A stretch of 6,090 nt of DNA from Clostridia bacterium (lineage in GTDB: Bacteria; Bacillota; Clostridia; Christensenellales; Borkfalkiaceae): assembly GCA_017620875.1 (NCBI GenBank), contig JAGAUH010000026.1, positions 1 through 6,090 on the forward strand, given 5' to 3'. The position numbers were made by a program, and so were the translations under genes. Position 1 is the first letter of the stretch, and each line of letters opens with the position of its first letter. The notes under the pieces were generated by a model. The model was not told the origin of the DNA, ran no database searches, and saw only the letters and a program-made list of their open reading frames with translations. Positions 5,757 to 6,090 of the stretch are shown piece by piece.

Positions 5757-5759
5757 TTA
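5757..5759 (-). other. In-frame TAA stop interrupting lon
   Basis: The frame reads FNSFKQ, stop, TVELKDAKAVLEADHYGLEKVKE. The Lon family has a continuous segment here, with an acidic residue usually at the stop position (as in WxKYTEDTLDL), so a single-base change such as GAA to TAA would explain it. No ribosome binding site or start codon follows closely, so restart seems unlikely. It separates the N-terminal and coiled-coil region from the AAA+ module. Confidence 0.9.
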
Positions 5760-6090
5760 TTGTTTAAAACTGTTAAAAGGCAAATCTAAAATCCAATCTA
5801 AATACCCCCTAATTACGGTATAGTCTGGAGAAGAAGGATTCATACGGGACATTTTAAATAGTTCTTTTAAAACCTTTTCTTCTATATCCTTAGGCATTTT
5901 TTTATCTTTAATTTGCTTTTCTAACTTTTCTTTTTCTTGCTCGTCGTCGCCAAGTTCTGCGTGTATTGCCTTTAATTGTTCTCTTAAATAGTACTCTTTT
6001 TGGCTTTTATCCATGCTGTCTTTTACTCTTTGGGCTATCTTTTTTTCTACGTTTATAAAGTCGTTTAAATTTAATAAATCCTTGTATAAA
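5757..6090 (-). CDS. lon: Lon protease, N-terminal/coiled-coil part (partial, ends at in-frame stop)
   Basis: This is the region of Lon between the N-terminal substrate-recognition domain and the ATPase. The frame is open from the right window edge for 110 codons to the TAA at 5757. It includes KKIAQRVKDSMDKSQKEYYLR (written here from nt 6044 onward), the family's long coiled-coil start, then LREQLKAIHAELG, a charged helix, MSRMNPSSPDYTVIRGYL and DWILDLPF, each a standard Lon block. The Met at 6014-6012 is internal in other Lon proteins, so it should not be taken as the gene start. About 200 further N-terminal residues are expected beyond the window, judging from a usual length near 775. If translation stops here, the product would lack both ATPase and protease domains. 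Confidence 0.85.
   Translation of the reverse strand, partial: LYKDLLNLNDFINVEKKIAQRVKDSMDKSQKEYYLREQLKAIHAELGDDEQEKEKLEKQIKDKKMPKDIEEKVLKELFKMSRMNPSSPDYTVIRGYLDWILDLPFNSFKQ

Noticed and set aside
3738..5759. Reassignment of TAA to a sense codon
   Set aside because: rluA, feoA and engB end with TAA at sensible places for their families, and such a code is not established in bacteria. Read-through remains only as a weak hypothesis.

Overview
The window is AT-rich bacterial DNA in which every supported gene lies on the minus strand. The order lon - engB (ysxC) is the arrangement found in Bacillus and related Firmicutes. The lipoprotein PstS with a Clostridia-type start, AGGAG-type ribosome sites and A/T-ending codons also point to a low-GC Firmicute, probably from Clostridia or a related gut or anaerobic lineage. 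I cannot place it more precisely from sequence alone.

Read in the direction of transcription (right to left), the window opens inside lon, the ATP-dependent protease. It continues with engB (ribosome-assembly GTPase), a short feoA-like gene, a feoB-type ferrous iron transporter and an RluA-family pseudouridine synthase. These five genes are tightly packed: lon and engB abut, engB and feoA are 12 nt apart, feoA and feoB overlap by 8 nt, and feoB and rluA overlap by 92 nt. They look like one transcript mixing housekeeping functions (proteolysis, ribosome assembly, rRNA modification) with iron uptake. A spacer of about 417 nt follows. It holds a hairpin at the rluA stop, a possible short transcript, two terminator-like hairpins and a probable phosphate-responsive promoter. 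The last gene is pstS, which runs off the left edge.

Three point differences from family consensus stand out in the operon. The lon frame carries an in-frame TAA just before its Walker A motif, while all motifs on both sides are intact. In engB, family homology begins at the codon right after the lon stop, where AGG stands in place of the expected ATG. FeoB has Asn instead of Asp in its G4 (NKxD) motif. They may be real mutations, gene decay, recoding or errors in the underlying assembly. Checking the reads would decide.

I found no phage, insertion sequence, CRISPR array, tRNA or rRNA, and no convincing plus-strand gene. The window does not show a clear new multi-gene system. Its most unusual points are the broken lon/engB junction, the reduced FeoB with an altered G domain, the FeoB/RluA dual-coding overlap, and a PstS whose halves appear to be in permuted order.
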